From Bin87 sp965219925 (GTDB lineage Bacteria; Chloroflexota; Dehalococcoidia; Lucifugimonadales; UBA3495): 64,000 bases of DNA. Position numbers and translations under genes: made by a program. Every line of letters starts with the position of its first letter. Position 1 is the first letter of the stretch. The notes beneath the pieces are model-generated. The model worked only from the letters and a program-made list of their open reading frames with translations. It searched no databases and was not told where the DNA came from. The DNA lies in contig OZ244795.1 in assembly GCA_965219925.1 (NCBI GenBank), positions 310,001 to 374,000 on the forward strand, written 5' to 3'. Below, in pieces: positions 1 to 9,134 of the stretch.

Positions 1-2037
1 GAGCCGGTTGGCCGCCTGCATCCCACCCCAGTGGAAAGGCACGAAGATTGTGTCTTCGCGAATGTTGCGCGAGATTTTGGTTTTGAAATTCGCGGAACCT
101 CGCCGGGTTTGCAGCGTTACGGGCCCACCGTCTTCCAGTTGATGGCGGCGGGCCGTGGACGGGTGAATCTCGGCCAGAGGCGCCGGCGTCATCCCCTGAA
201 GTTCGGGGATGCGACGAGTTTGGGTGCCAGACTGATAGTGCGCCAGGTTCCGCCCGGTGGTGAGGAACAGCGGGTAGTCGGCGTCGGGTAGTTCCGCAGG
301 GGCTTCGTGGCGCACCGCGTGGAACGATGCCCTGCCGGTGGCGGTGGGGAAGCCTTCGATGAACATCCGGGGGGTGCCGGGATGGGTCAGGTTGGGGCAG
401 GGCCAAAAGACGCCCTGACCGGCGTCGATCTTTTCGTAGGTGATTCCGGAATAATCGGCCGGGCCGCCCGCCGATGCGCGGCCCAGTTCGGCAAATATCT
501 CACCCGTGTTCCGGTAGGCGAAATAGGCTCCCTTGCCCAGGCGGGACGCCAATTCGCAGATCACGTCAATGTCGTCCTTCACGCCGGCGGGACGTTCGCA
601 CGCCAACCGGCGGCGTATGACGCGCCCTTCCAGGTTGGTCATGGTGCCTTCCTCTTCGGCCCACTGCGCCGATGGCAGCACTACGTCGGCCAGTTCGGCG
701 GTTTCGGACCGGAAGAAATCGCTGACCACGAGAAAGTCCAGCGCCTTGATTCGGTGGACAACATGGTTGGCATTGGGCGCGGACACCACGATGTTGGAAC
801 CCATTACCATCAGGGAACGCACACCGCCATCCTGTCCCAGCGAGTCCAGGAGCTGGTAGGCAGATTTGCCCGGCCCGGGGATGCTCTTTTCGGGCACGCC
901 CCAAACGGATGCCACGTACCGGCGCGCGGCTGGATCGTCGATGCGGCGATATCCGGGCAGTTGGTCGGCTTTTTGGCCGTGCTCGCGTCCGCCCTGTCCG
1001 TTGCCCTGTCCGGTGAGGCAGCCGTAGCCGCTGTTGGGTTTGCCGATCAGGCCCAACGCCAGGGCCACGTTGATGAGAGACAGTACGTTATTGACGCCCT
1101 GCGACTGTTGCTCAGCGCCCCGACCGGTCAGGATCATGGCTGATTGCGCCGATCCCAGCAGGTGGGCCGCCTGAACCAGTTCGCGCTCGGGGACGCCGGT
1201 GATGCGTTCGACCCGCTCCGGCCAGTAGGTGGAAACCAGTCCCCGCACGTTGTCGAATCCCTGGGTGCGGCTGGCGATGTAATCCAGGTCAAGCAGACCA
1301 TCGCGGATGATGACGTGGAGCAATCCGTTGGCCAGGGCGGCGTCGGTGCCCGGTATGAGCCTGAGGTGCAGGTCGGCGCGGGCGGCGGTGGGAGTGAGGC
1401 GGGGATCGGCTACGATGAGTTTCCCGCCGGCGGCTTTCTGCTCCTCGAAATACTGCATCATGGGGGGCATTGTTTCGGCGGAGTTGCTGCCCATCATGAG
1501 GATGACCTGGGCGCCGGCGATGTCTTGCAAGGGGAAGGGCAGGCCGCGGTCCAGCCCGAGGGAGCGAATGCTGGCCCCGGCTGCCGATGACATGCAAAAG
1601 CGCCCGTTGTAGTCGATGTTGGCAGTCTGCAAGGCAACGCGGGCGAACTTGCCGAGCAGGTAGCTCTTCTCGTTGGTGAGAGACCCGCCGCCGAAAATAC
1701 CCACGGCATCGGGGCCGTATTGTTCGCGGGTGTCTTTGAAAGCGCCGGCGATCCTGTCCAGGGCATCGTCCCAGCCAACCGGAACCAGAACGCCGTTGAG
1801 GTCGCGCGCCAGGGGAGTCGTAAGGCGGTCTGGATGAGACAGCGCGGCGGCGGCGGTCCAACCCTTGATGCACAGCGCGCCCTGGTTAACGGGGAAGGCA
1901 GCATCCCCGGCGATACGAACGTCGGCGCCGGTTCCAGAGATTTCAATTCCGCACTGGAATGCACAATAAGGGCAGTGCGTGGCGGTGGCTGCCCCGGATT
2001 CTATGTTGTGCTGTCGCTCGAGTAGCAAAGTGGCCAT
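1..2037 (-). CDS. Molybdopterin oxidoreductase, assimilatory nitrate reductase type (3' end beyond window)
   Basis: Reading from the ATG at 2037, 679 residues are visible before the left edge, close to the usual length of 700-730. Near the N-terminus is a [4Fe-4S] motif CxxCxxxC (HCPYCAFQCG) with the fourth Cys in ALCIKGW. It is followed by the molybdopterin domain with FCMSSAA, where Cys is the expected Mo ligand, and further on GQGNGQGGREHGQKADQ, a stretch typical of assimilatory nitrate reductase catalytic subunits. The C-terminal dinucleotide-binding domain begins before the edge. The expected role is cytoplasmic reduction of nitrate to nitrite with a bis-MGD cofactor; a formate dehydrogenase-like activity is the main alternative. 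No signal peptide is visible. Two moeA-type genes about 20 kb away could supply cofactor. Long open frames on the opposite strand here are GC-driven shadows. Confidence 0.85.
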   Translation of the reverse strand, partial: MATLLLERQHNIESGAATATHCPYCAFQCGIEISGTGADVRIAGDAAFPVNQGALCIKGWTAAAALSHPDRLTTPLARDLNGVLVPVGWDDALDRIAGAFKDTREQYGPDAVGIFGGGSLTNEKSYLLGKFARVALQTANIDYNGRFCMSSAAGASIRSLGLDRGLPFPLQDIAGAQVILMMGSNSAETMPPMMQYFEEQKAAGGKLIVADPRLTPTAARADLHLRLIPGTDAALANGLLHVIIRDGLLDLDYIASRTQGFDNVRGLVSTYWPERVERITGVPERELVQAAHLLGSAQSAMILTGRGAEQQSQGVNNVLSLINVALALGLIGKPNSGYGCLTGQGNGQGGREHGQKADQLPGYRRIDDPAARRYVASVWGVPEKSIPGPGKSAYQLLDSLGQDGGVRSLMVMGSNIVVSAPNANHVVHRIKALDFLVVSDFFRSETAELADVVLPSAQWAEEEGTMTNLEGRVIRRRLACERPAGVKDDIDVICELASRLGKGAYFAYRNTGEIFAELGRASAGGPADYSGITYEKIDAGQGVFWPCPNLTHPGTPRMFIEGFPTATGRASFHAVRHEAPAELPDADYPLFLTTGRNLAHYQSGTQTRRIPELQGMTPAPLAEIHPSTARRHQLEDGGPVTLQTRRGSANFKTKISRNIREDTIFVPFHWGGMQAANRL

Positions 2038-2212
2038 GCCTCCAAACAGGTAAGCATGGTCATAGTAGGGCGATTGTTTTACAACGCCGTTGCGCTTCCG
2101 TTACTTATGCGTTGCGATACGGTTAATTGCCAATGACGGACAGGTAAACGCCCTGTTACCGAAGCTCATGCGTACCCACTTGGAAACTATCTCAAAACTG
2201 GCGGCCCGCCCA

Positions 2213-2376
2213 ACCCGTCATTCCCGCCCAACCCGTCATTCCCGCGCAGGCGGGAATCCATAGTACCCTGAATGTGAACGATGTCTGCTTTCCAAAGCGC
2301 CTGGATTCCCGCGAAAGCGGGAATGTGACGAGCCGGGGTTAGTGAAATCGCCTTATATCTCAAATGTCAACACGAA
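2213..2376. repeat. Palindromic mini-element, TGTTGACATTT-end family (copy 1)
   Basis: The gap 2038-2421 holds no gene. It contains an element built from inverted copies of GTCATTCCCGC/GCGGGAATGAC with a TGTTGACATTT-type end (2366-2376). The interior matches, in reverse complement, the copy at 55719-55884, including the stretch AGATATAAGG-GATTTC-CTAACCCC. The left end carries a partial tandem duplication of the CCCAACCCGTCATTCCCG block. Confidence 0.8.
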
Positions 2377-2421
2377 TTAAAGTGAGTACCCGTGAGGTTG
2401 CCGATACACTTTCGGAATCCC

Positions 2422-3156
2422 TCACGTCGATGGAATGGGCGTTGAATGACTCCCGCGCTGCCGACGCAACCCGGTGGCGCAGATTTCGTTCAGGCAACAT
2501 CCATCGCATTGGGGGTCGTTTTTGGTGCAGGCGGCTTTATGGTGGTGGTCCAACAGGGCGTGGAATTCGTTATACACCGCTACGTCCGGGACGACGCTGG
2601 CGTGGAATAACGCTTGCCAACCGGCGTAATCAGAACCGCCTTCAGGTGTAATGCCGATACGCTCCATGATGCGGATGGTGTAGGCGTCAATTACGAATGA
2701 CGGTTTGCCAGCGGCGTACACCAGGATGTCATCGGCGGTTTCGGGCCCGATGCCGTATATGCTTAATAGCTCGCGGCGCAACTTGCCGGTATCGGATGCA
2801 AACATGGCGTCCAGATCGCCGCCGTAGTGTTCGCACACATGGCTGGCAAACGCCTTGAGCTTGCGGGCCTTGACGTTGTAGTAACCGGACGGCCGTATAA
2901 TCTGCGCCAGGGTTTCCAGATCGGCGCCGTATAGTAGGTGCCAGTCCCGGATCGCCGCCCGCCGCAGGTTGGCGAGGGCGTGTTCCACATTGCGCCACGC
3001 TGCCGCCTGCGTGAGAATGGCGCCGGCAATCATCTCAAAACGGCTGTCGCCCGGCCACCAGCCCTGTGGTCCGTAGGCGGTTAGCAACCGGTGGTAGATA
3101 CGCATGATCGCCGCCGGCGTATCGTCGGGCGACCATTGCGGATGGCGTCCCGGCAT
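2422..3156 (-). CDS. Endonuclease III-like HhH-GPD DNA repair protein
   Basis: About 244 residues from an ATG at 3156 that overlaps the sfsA stop as TAATG, which argues for translational coupling and against the longer frame starting at 3225. The helix-hairpin-helix LLSIYGIGPETADDIL and the following VIDAYTIRI supply the HhH-GPD core with the conserved catalytic Asp. Canonical Nth has Lys in the helix before the GPD loop; here the position is Glu (GPETAD), so a monofunctional glycosylase is more likely than a bifunctional lyase. The C-terminal Cys cluster (C-x6-C-x3-C-x4-C approximately) could hold the [4Fe-4S] cluster of this family. Expected role: base-excision repair in the cytoplasm. Confidence 0.85.
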   Translation of the reverse strand: MPGRHPQWSPDDTPAAIMRIYHRLLTAYGPQGWWPGDSRFEMIAGAILTQAAAWRNVEHALANLRRAAIRDWHLLYGADLETLAQIIRPSGYYNVKARKLKAFASHVCEHYGGDLDAMFASDTGKLRRELLSIYGIGPETADDILVYAAGKPSFVIDAYTIRIMERIGITPEGGSDYAGWQALFHASVVPDVAVYNEFHALLDHHHKAACTKNDPQCDGCCLNEICATGLRRQRGSHSTPIPST

Positions 3157-3845
3157 TACAGCCGCACCGGTATGCTGTCGGCCAGAACGATGCTGGTATC
3201 GTCCAGGTGGCAACGGTATGCCCATGCCTGTACGCCGCTGGCCACGGCCTGGCGCAGGGTTTGTCCCAGCAATGGATCGGCGGTATCGTGGGGAGCGAAG
3301 GCGTTGGCGTCAGAGCGCTGGATGACGAAAATGACCGCCGCCTGATGCCCTTGGTCGATGGCTTGCATGAGGCTGCGCAGGTGCTTGACGCCCCGGATCG
3401 TGGGCGCGTCCGGGAACAGCCCGACTCCATCAACTACCAGGGTTACCGATTTGGTTTCCACGTAGCAGGTTCCCGGGGGGCCGTCGAGGCGAAAGTCCAG
3501 CCGGCTCTCGCCGAACGTGGATTCGGGGCGCACCACCGGATAGCCGGCGAATTGGGGCAGGCGACCCTGGGCGATGGCCTCGGCAACCAGGCGGTTGGGC
3601 AGTCGGGCATCGGCGGATGCGAGGGTGCCGCCGGTATCAACGATGGCGAGATCGTGGGAGGTTTTTCGGGTGGACGGCTGGGGAGCCGGAGCCAGCAGGA
3701 CGCGGAAGCCCGGCACCAGCAGCTCCTCCATGCGTCCGGAGTTTGCGACGTGAACCAGGTGCTCGCGACGGTCGATGTCAACGAGAGCGGCGAAACGGTT
3801 CAAGCGCTTTATGAGGCGGCCTTCAACCAGCGGGGGGAAACGCAC
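3156..3845 (-). CDS. sfsA: SfsA-family DNA/RNA nuclease
   Basis: 229 residues, the family's usual length. It begins MRFPPLVEGRLIKRLNRF and contains the diagnostic HVANSGRMEELL early, the catalytic-region segments ESRLDFRL and YVETKSVTL, and GVKHLRSL followed by AVIFVIQR. The E-x-K and D residues of the PD-(D/E)XK fold are present. E. coli SfsA was first named for effects on sugar fermentation and is now described as a nucleic-acid binding or nuclease protein. It is directly followed by the endonuclease III-like gene with a TAATG overlap, so the two form a nucleic-acid maintenance operon. Confidence 0.92.
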   Translation of the reverse strand: MRFPPLVEGRLIKRLNRFAALVDIDRREHLVHVANSGRMEELLVPGFRVLLAPAPQPSTRKTSHDLAIVDTGGTLASADARLPNRLVAEAIAQGRLPQFAGYPVVRPESTFGESRLDFRLDGPPGTCYVETKSVTLVVDGVGLFPDAPTIRGVKHLRSLMQAIDQGHQAAVIFVIQRSDANAFAPHDTADPLLGQTLRQAVASGVQAWAYRCHLDDTSIVLADSIPVRL

Positions 3846-3931
3846 CGAATTGTCTCCGTGCAGTCCGACGCCTGCGTAAGATGTGATAATCGTATCTCGA
3901 CCTATTGTGCCATGACAACCCCGGGAGACTG

Positions 3932-4114
3932 CTCACGCGTACCCGCTTTAATCTGTCATTGCGACCCCGTACTTGATACGGGGGTGGCAATCTCGTCGCC
4001 GTAGCAATGGTGATTTGCCGACGTGTGTTCAACCTCAACGAGATTGCCACGTGGTTCGACAGGCTCACCATGAGCGGCTGCGCTCCTCGCAATGACAAGG
4101 TGGGTACGCATGAG
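3932..4114. repeat. GTCATTGCGA mini-element with CTCACGCGTACCC ends and near-perfect 10-bp target duplication
   Basis: Inverted ends CTCACGCGTACCC and GGGTACGCATGAG enclose the GTCATTGCGA...TCGCAATGAC palindrome and an interior of GTCGCCGTAGCAATGG and TTCAACCTCAACGAGATTGCC. The flanks are CGGGAGACTG (3922-3931) and CGGGAGATTG (4115-4124), a 10-bp direct repeat with one mismatch. It fills the intergenic region between sfsA and pyrF. A TTCGACAGGCTCA segment is inserted in the right arm. Confidence 0.88.
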
Positions 4115-4170
4115 CGGGAGATTGGGTTTATAATGCCGCAATTGCTTTCCCCCGTTTTTGCCAGGTGCCG

Positions 4171-5010
4171 ATGACCAGTTTCGTTGACCGGCTGCGCGCC
4201 GCTTCCGAAGAATCCCAGAGTCTTGTTAGCGTGGGTTTGGACGTTAATCCCGAGGTGATGCCGGTTGCCGACGTGGCTGAATTCAATCGGGCCATCGTGA
4301 ACGAAACCGCCGACCTGGTTTGTGCCTATAAGCCCAATCTGGCATTTTATGAGGCATTGGGCCTGCCCGGTTTGCGGGCGCTGGAATCCACCATTGGACA
4401 CATCCGGGAGGTTGCGCCGCACTGCGTGATAATAGGTGATTGCAAGCGCGGCGACGTGGACGCTTCGGCGAAAGCGTACGTTAAGGCCATGTTCGATGTT
4501 TGGGGATTCGACGCCGCTACCATCAACCCCTGGGGCGGCAGCGATTCGATTGAACCGTGGCTCGGCGCGCCGGATCGCGGTGTTTTCATCTGGTGCAGAG
4601 GTTCAAATCCGGGATCAGCCGACCTGCAGGACCTGGCGGTGGGCGCTGATGGACCGGGCTCAGAGCCGTTGTTTCTGCGGCTGGCCCGCCGGTCTAACCA
4701 ATGGTCTGCGAAGGGAAATATCGGTTTGGTGGTGGGCGCCACGGTTCCCGAACAACTGGCAGCGGTGAGGGGAGTTTGTCCAGACCTGCCGTTGCTGATC
4801 CCCGGCGTGGGCGCGCAGGGCGGCGACCTGGAGGCAGCCGTGCTGCGTGGCGTGGACGCCGCGGGTCGGTTGGCAATCATCAACTCATCCCGAGGAATTA
4901 TTTACGCTTCGCGAGGAGAGGATTTTGCCAGCGCGGCGCGTGTTGCGGCATCCAATCTGCGGAACAGCATCAACGGGATACTGCAGGCGGCGGGGTTGGG
5001 ATGGGGTTAG
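4171..5010 (+). CDS. pyrF: Orotidine 5'-phosphate decarboxylase (long type)
   Basis: About 279 residues. It converts OMP to UMP in pyrimidine synthesis. VGLDVNP and CAYKPNLAFYEA occur near the N-terminus, and GDCKRGDVDASA carries the catalytic Asp-x-Lys-Arg-Gly-Asp network. VGATVP, IPGVGAQGG and the phosphate-binding IINSSRGIIYA follow. The length and the KRGD arrangement place it in the longer type 2 PyrF group. A GTG six bases upstream (4165) is an alternative start; the ATG after CCAGGTGCCG is preferred. The 3' end overlaps the start of the DUF951 gene by 10 bases. Confidence 0.93.
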   Translation: MTSFVDRLRAASEESQSLVSVGLDVNPEVMPVADVAEFNRAIVNETADLVCAYKPNLAFYEALGLPGLRALESTIGHIREVAPHCVIIGDCKRGDVDASAKAYVKAMFDVWGFDAATINPWGGSDSIEPWLGAPDRGVFIWCRGSNPGSADLQDLAVGADGPGSEPLFLRLARRSNQWSAKGNIGLVVGATVPEQLAAVRGVCPDLPLLIPGVGAQGGDLEAAVLRGVDAAGRLAIINSSRGIIYASRGEDFASAARVAASNLRNSINGILQAAGLGWG

Positions 5011-5225
5011 ACCTGAAACCCGGCGACATAGTCCGCCTGAAGAAGGCTCACCCGTGTGGTGGATACCTTTGGCGAGTGAACCGGGTGGGTGGAGACATCG
5101 GCCTGTTTTGCCAAACCTGTGACCACTACATCATGGCGCCGCGGTTCCGAATCGAACGGCGAATCCGGGAAGTAATACGCCCGCCTTCCGGCTCGGTCGA
5201 AGACGGCGAGCTTTCCCCATCGTGA
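5001..5225 (+). CDS. DUF951 family small protein
   Basis: 74 residues starting at the ATG inside the end of pyrF. The DUF951 pattern is clear: DIVRLKKAHPCGGYLWRV, then VGGDIGLFCQTC and MAPRFRIERRI. The paired Cys (HPCGG, FCQTC) suggests a small zinc-binding or nucleic-acid-binding fold; the family has no firmly known function and is often found beside genes of growth and translation. The stop overlaps the GTG of the next gene (GTGA), so pyrF, this gene and the MFS gene are one overlapping operon. Confidence 0.88.
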   Translation: MGLDLKPGDIVRLKKAHPCGGYLWRVNRVGGDIGLFCQTCDHYIMAPRFRIERRIREVIRPPSGSVEDGELSPS

Positions 5226-6517
5226 TATCCAGCGTAAGAAGGACGCTGTTCACCCGGTACCGCAGTATTACATTACTAAGCATCACCGTGGCTCTTAATA
5301 GTTTCGGTATGGGAACGGTGGCGCCGGTGCTGCCCCTCTTTACCCAGCAGGAGTATCACGTCAACGCGGCGCAGGTTGGCATTGCCATCGGGCTTTTCGG
5401 CGCGGGACGCCTGATTACCGGCGTTCCAGCCGGGTATTTGACCCAGGTGTACGGACGCCGCCCGGTGATGGCCCTGGGAGCGGCGTTGAACCTGTTTGGC
5501 GCTGCTATGGTGTCCATATCATTCCATTTCTGGTGGCTTACCGGATGGCGGTTTGTGTCCGGTTTGGGGGCAAACGCATTCTCGACGGTGTCAACGGTGT
5601 ACCTGCGCGACGAGTCAACTCCCGAAACCAGGGGCCGCATACTCAGCACGCATGAGATGAGCATTCTTTCCGGCCAGATTCTGGGGCCGCTGCTGGGAGG
5701 ATATCTGGCGTCGTGGTTCGGGCTCCGCGTTCCCCTCTTCGTCCAGGTTGGGCTGATGGCGTTGTCCCTGTTGGTAATTCTGTTCGTGCTGCCAGAGTCC
5801 CGATGGCGCGAGCAGCAGGCCGACCCACGGCGGCGACCGAGGCAGCAATCTGCTCAGGAGTCCGCGCTGCAGGAGTCCGCGCCGGTGGAGTCCGCGCCGG
5901 TGGAGGACCCGCCGGTGGAGAGGCGGAGAGGGTCGTTTCTGAGGCTCATGTTCAGCCCGGCGTTCATCTTTGTGGGCTTGTTCGCCATTATGATAGTAGC
6001 CAACCGCCAGGGCGCCCGGTTCAGCGTTATGCCCCTGTTTGGGAAGCTCAAAGGATTCGGGCCGGATCAACTGGGGTTGTGGCTCAGCTTAACCCATTTT
6101 CCACAATTCTTTTTTACCCTGGCGTCGGGTTACCTTTCCGACCGGTTCGGCAGGAAATCGCCGATACTGCCATCGGTAATCCTGATGTGCACCGGCATCG
6201 CTGCTTTCGTGTGGGCCGATAGCCTGTGGCAGCTGCTGCTATCCGGCGTGCTGTTGGGCATGGGTGAAGGACTTGGCAGTCCGGCCGGCACCGTTTTCTT
6301 CGCAGACATCGCACCCGCCGGCATGGAAGGCGTGACCCTGGGCCTCTTTCGCAGCTTCGCCGGGCTGGGCACCGTGTCCGGAGCGATGGCGTTCGGCGCC
6401 ATTGCCGACGCTGCCGGATTCCCGTGGGCCTTGTGGGTGGATGCCATCCTGTTCGCCGCGGCGGGTATCGGAGTGATGCTCTTCGTGCGGGAGACGTTAC
6501 GGCGGCGCAACAGTTAG
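5222..6517 (+). CDS. MFS transporter
   Basis: 431 residues with about 12 predicted membrane segments in two halves. The N-half has the loop motif GYLTQVYGRRPVM (MFS motif A form) and the C-half its repeat GYLSDRFGRKSPI. The cytoplasmic linker, around residues 200-235, is a degenerate tandem of QESA/VESAPVE units (about 5858-5925), acidic and proline-rich. The start is a GTG in a 4-base overlap with DUF951. Substrate cannot be inferred; it resembles multidrug or metabolite exporters. Confidence 0.85.
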   Translation: MISSVRRTLFTRYRSITLLSITVALNSFGMGTVAPVLPLFTQQEYHVNAAQVGIAIGLFGAGRLITGVPAGYLTQVYGRRPVMALGAALNLFGAAMVSISFHFWWLTGWRFVSGLGANAFSTVSTVYLRDESTPETRGRILSTHEMSILSGQILGPLLGGYLASWFGLRVPLFVQVGLMALSLLVILFVLPESRWREQQADPRRRPRQQSAQESALQESAPVESAPVEDPPVERRRGSFLRLMFSPAFIFVGLFAIMIVANRQGARFSVMPLFGKLKGFGPDQLGLWLSLTHFPQFFFTLASGYLSDRFGRKSPILPSVILMCTGIAAFVWADSLWQLLLSGVLLGMGEGLGSPAGTVFFADIAPAGMEGVTLGLFRSFAGLGTVSGAMAFGAIADAAGFPWALWVDAILFAAAGIGVMLFVRETLRRRNS

Positions 6518-6589
6518 AGACCACTCACCCGGAGGCGGCGCAACGGGAGCGGCGCAACCGGCTGCAGTCAGCCACGGTGGGATTTTGCC

Positions 6590-7951
6590 TTAGTCTCCGG
6601 TGGCGCTCGCCGGCTGCGCCCGCTGCGCCGGGTGGTCGATGCGCACCTTGAGCAGTGTGGCGGCCCCAATGATGAACAGCAGGGCGCTGGCTCCCAAAAG
6701 GGCGGTGTAGCCAAAGCCGGGACCGAACCAGACCGTCACCAAGTCCGGCAATGGGCCCATGAGCTTGGCGCCGGCGGCGCCGGTCAGTGTGCCCAGGTTA
6801 ACGATGCCCATGTGCTGGGCTTCTCGGCCGGGAGTTCCCAGGTCGTTGGCCATTGCCCAGTGGGCAGTCAATATGACGCCCACCGCGGCGCCGATGACGC
6901 TGGCAACCAGTACCGCCAACAGGTAGGTGCTGACCCACATCATGACCAGCGTCGAGCCGACTGCGACCACGAAGCCGGCCATCAGCACCGGTTTTCGACC
7001 AATACGGTCTGACAGCCACCCGGCCGGGTAGGTTGTGAGAACAAGCATACCGCCAACGCCGACGATCGCAACACCCAAAGCTTCAGCCGGGTTGTCCACC
7101 TGCACCTTGTCGCGCAGGAAGAAGAGGCCGTAGGTAGTGAATATCACCACCGCAGCCAAAATGGCCGCGCGCGATACTACGAACCACCCCAAATCCGGGT
7201 GCAGCCGGGTCATATTGGCCGTTTCCGGGAACGTCATTTCAGAGCGGTGAAATGCCGCCGAAGCTATGCCGCGCGATCCGCCCGAGCGCAGGAAGATAGT
7301 GACGCAACTGGCGCTGGTGGCGCCAGCCATGATGATTGCAAACATGCCCAGGGTGGCCCATAGCCAGTAAACTGTGTCCGGACCGGTATATTTCCCCACC
7401 ATCATGCCAGACAGGAACAGCATGGAAGCGCCGCCCAGAGCCTCCAGGAGGGTTTTGATGGACGCCGATACTCCCAGGCGGTCTGATGGCAGCAGTTCTC
7501 TGACGGAAGCCAGATAAGGGGTATAGGCGATACCGGAGTTGATCTGGATGAATAGCCAGGAAATGAGGAGGCTGCCGTAACTGAGGGGCATCGCCAGGGC
7601 TCCCATACCCACCGAAATGAATACGGAGCCCCAGATGAGATACGGCAAGCGGCGACCGATGCGGGAGCGGGTTCGGTCGCTGGCCCATCCCACTGGAACC
7701 TGTACCACTGCTCCGGCGAGCAGGCCGCCCAAGCCCACGGCTCCGAGCAAAGTGTTCTTGGCGGCCTCCGGTGCAACCTGCAGCACCAGGATGGGCACGA
7801 CAATGGTGTCCATCGCCAGGATCAGACCCGCCAATCCGAAACTGTATGCGTTGAGGCGCACTAACGCGAACTTGCCCCACTGTTGGGTTGATGCAAGGCT
7901 CGCGGTATTGGTGGCAGGGTTGTTCATGACGGAGCTAATAACCTCTGGCAT
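6590..7951 (-). CDS. MFS transporter
   Basis: About 453 residues with roughly 12 membrane segments. Motif A-like loops are GWASDRTRSRIGRRLPY in the N-half and GWLSDRIGRKPVL in the C-half. The arginine-rich first loop and the DxxRSRxGRR form resemble the PUCC/sugar-cation symporter-like branch of MFS. The open frame extends to 8122, but that part overlaps the divergent gene and reads as low-complexity, so an internal ATG at 7951 or 7927 is preferred. No convincing Shine-Dalgarno is seen at either. Faces the previous MFS gene tail to tail. Confidence 0.82.
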   Translation of the reverse strand: MPEVISSVMNNPATNTASLASTQQWGKFALVRLNAYSFGLAGLILAMDTIVVPILVLQVAPEAAKNTLLGAVGLGGLLAGAVVQVPVGWASDRTRSRIGRRLPYLIWGSVFISVGMGALAMPLSYGSLLISWLFIQINSGIAYTPYLASVRELLPSDRLGVSASIKTLLEALGGASMLFLSGMMVGKYTGPDTVYWLWATLGMFAIIMAGATSASCVTIFLRSGGSRGIASAAFHRSEMTFPETANMTRLHPDLGWFVVSRAAILAAVVIFTTYGLFFLRDKVQVDNPAEALGVAIVGVGGMLVLTTYPAGWLSDRIGRKPVLMAGFVVAVGSTLVMMWVSTYLLAVLVASVIGAAVGVILTAHWAMANDLGTPGREAQHMGIVNLGTLTGAAGAKLMGPLPDLVTVWFGPGFGYTALLGASALLFIIGAATLLKVRIDHPAQRAQPASATGD

Positions 7952-8045
7952 CAAGCGTCCATGCGAAGAGTATATGCTACAATATCGCCGTTGCACTACC
8001 CTGAAATACGCGGGGGGATTCCCGTCCGCGTTGCTGACGAGGTTG

Positions 8046-9101
8046 ATGTCCGTGCGTGTTTGCTCGTTGCTTCCCAGTGGCACTGAAATCCTGTTCGCGC
8101 TGGGATTGGGCGAACAGATCATAGGCGTAACCGACCTGTGTGATTACCCTCCGGCTGCGGCCGCCAAACGCGTTGTTTGTCGTAGCCGCATTGATCCCTC
8201 CAGGCTGTCCAGCGCAGAGGTCGAGGCCGAAATGCACCGGATATTGTCCGCCGGTGAAAGCCCTTACGAGCTCGATGTCGAGTGGCTGGAACAGGCGGCT
8301 CCGGAAGTCGTGCTGACTCAGGACTTGTGCTACTTCTGCGAGATCGATGCTGACACCGTCAACAGCGCGGTACGACCTTTGGCGATTCCTCCCCAGGTTT
8401 TGAATTTGAACCCGCGGACGGTTAGCGAGATTTTGGAGAGTGTTATTGAGGTTGGCACGGTATGCGGGTATGCGGACCGGGCCCGAGCGCTTCAGGCCTC
8501 GATGCAGTCCCGCATTGACGCGGTTGCCGAAGCCATTAATGACGTGTCGCGCCGTCCGGCCGTTTTCTCGCTGGAGGGCGTGAATCCACTGGTTATCGGT
8601 GGCCATTGGGTCACTGATCTGTTGCTGCGGGCCGGCGGTCGCCTGCCGGAAAGATTTGCGCCCGGCTGTCCTGCGGAACGGATATCGTGGGATGACGTGC
8701 TGGAGGCGCAACCGGAAAAATTGTTTGTCGATCTGTGCTCGTCGGACTTGGCCCGGAGTGTGCGCGAGATTCCCTGGTTGGCGGCGCAGCAGGGGTGGAA
8801 CAGTTTGCCGGCGGTACGAAATGGCGAAGTGTACCTGATCGACCACAGTACGCTGAGCCGTCCCGGCCCCAGGATAGTCGATGGGCTGGAGGCGCTGGCG
8901 CAGCTGACACATCCCGACCGCATCACCGGAAAGATTCCCGCCGACATGGTGCTCAAGCTGGATGCTGATATCGCCCGCGATCTGCCCCCCGAACGCGTTG
9001 GTGACGCGTTTCGGGCCTGGCCGGATGGGCAATCGCAATTTGCAGATTGCCCGGACAACGGTTTGACGGCATCTGGCGTTAGTGATACTAGCCGGGTATA
9101 A
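8046..9101 (+). CDS. Cobalamin/siderophore-binding (BtuF-like) protein without signal peptide
   Basis: 351 residues from the ATG at 8046 preceded by ACGAGG; the open frame begins much further upstream but covers the divergent MFS gene. It opens VRVCSLLPSGTEILFALGLGEQ and has CDYPP soon after, the hallmark of the cytoplasmic-looking BtuF/FepB-type cobalamin-binding protein group. Later VFSLEGVNPLVIGGHWV and PGPRIVDGLEALA complete the two-lobe fold. No export signal or lipobox is visible, so its role may be intracellular corrinoid handling instead of capture for an ABC importer. It is followed after 33 bases by a flavin reductase. Confidence 0.8.
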   Translation: MSVRVCSLLPSGTEILFALGLGEQIIGVTDLCDYPPAAAAKRVVCRSRIDPSRLSSAEVEAEMHRILSAGESPYELDVEWLEQAAPEVVLTQDLCYFCEIDADTVNSAVRPLAIPPQVLNLNPRTVSEILESVIEVGTVCGYADRARALQASMQSRIDAVAEAINDVSRRPAVFSLEGVNPLVIGGHWVTDLLLRAGGRLPERFAPGCPAERISWDDVLEAQPEKLFVDLCSSDLARSVREIPWLAAQQGWNSLPAVRNGEVYLIDHSTLSRPGPRIVDGLEALAQLTHPDRITGKIPADMVLKLDADIARDLPPERVGDAFRAWPDGQSQFADCPDNGLTASGVSDTSRV

Positions 9102-9134
9102 TCATCGGAAAATTGCCAGAGGGGTGAATCCGCA

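Noticed and set aside
307..1873. Long open frames on the plus strand and in other frames over the molybdopterin oxidoreductase
   Set aside because: The minus-strand frame shows family motifs for its whole length. The others are GC-driven shadows with Arg/Pro/Gly-rich, motif-free products.
3157..3225. N-terminal extension of the endonuclease III-like protein
   Set aside because: It overlaps the end of sfsA; the TAATG coupling at 3156 gives a normal-length protein.
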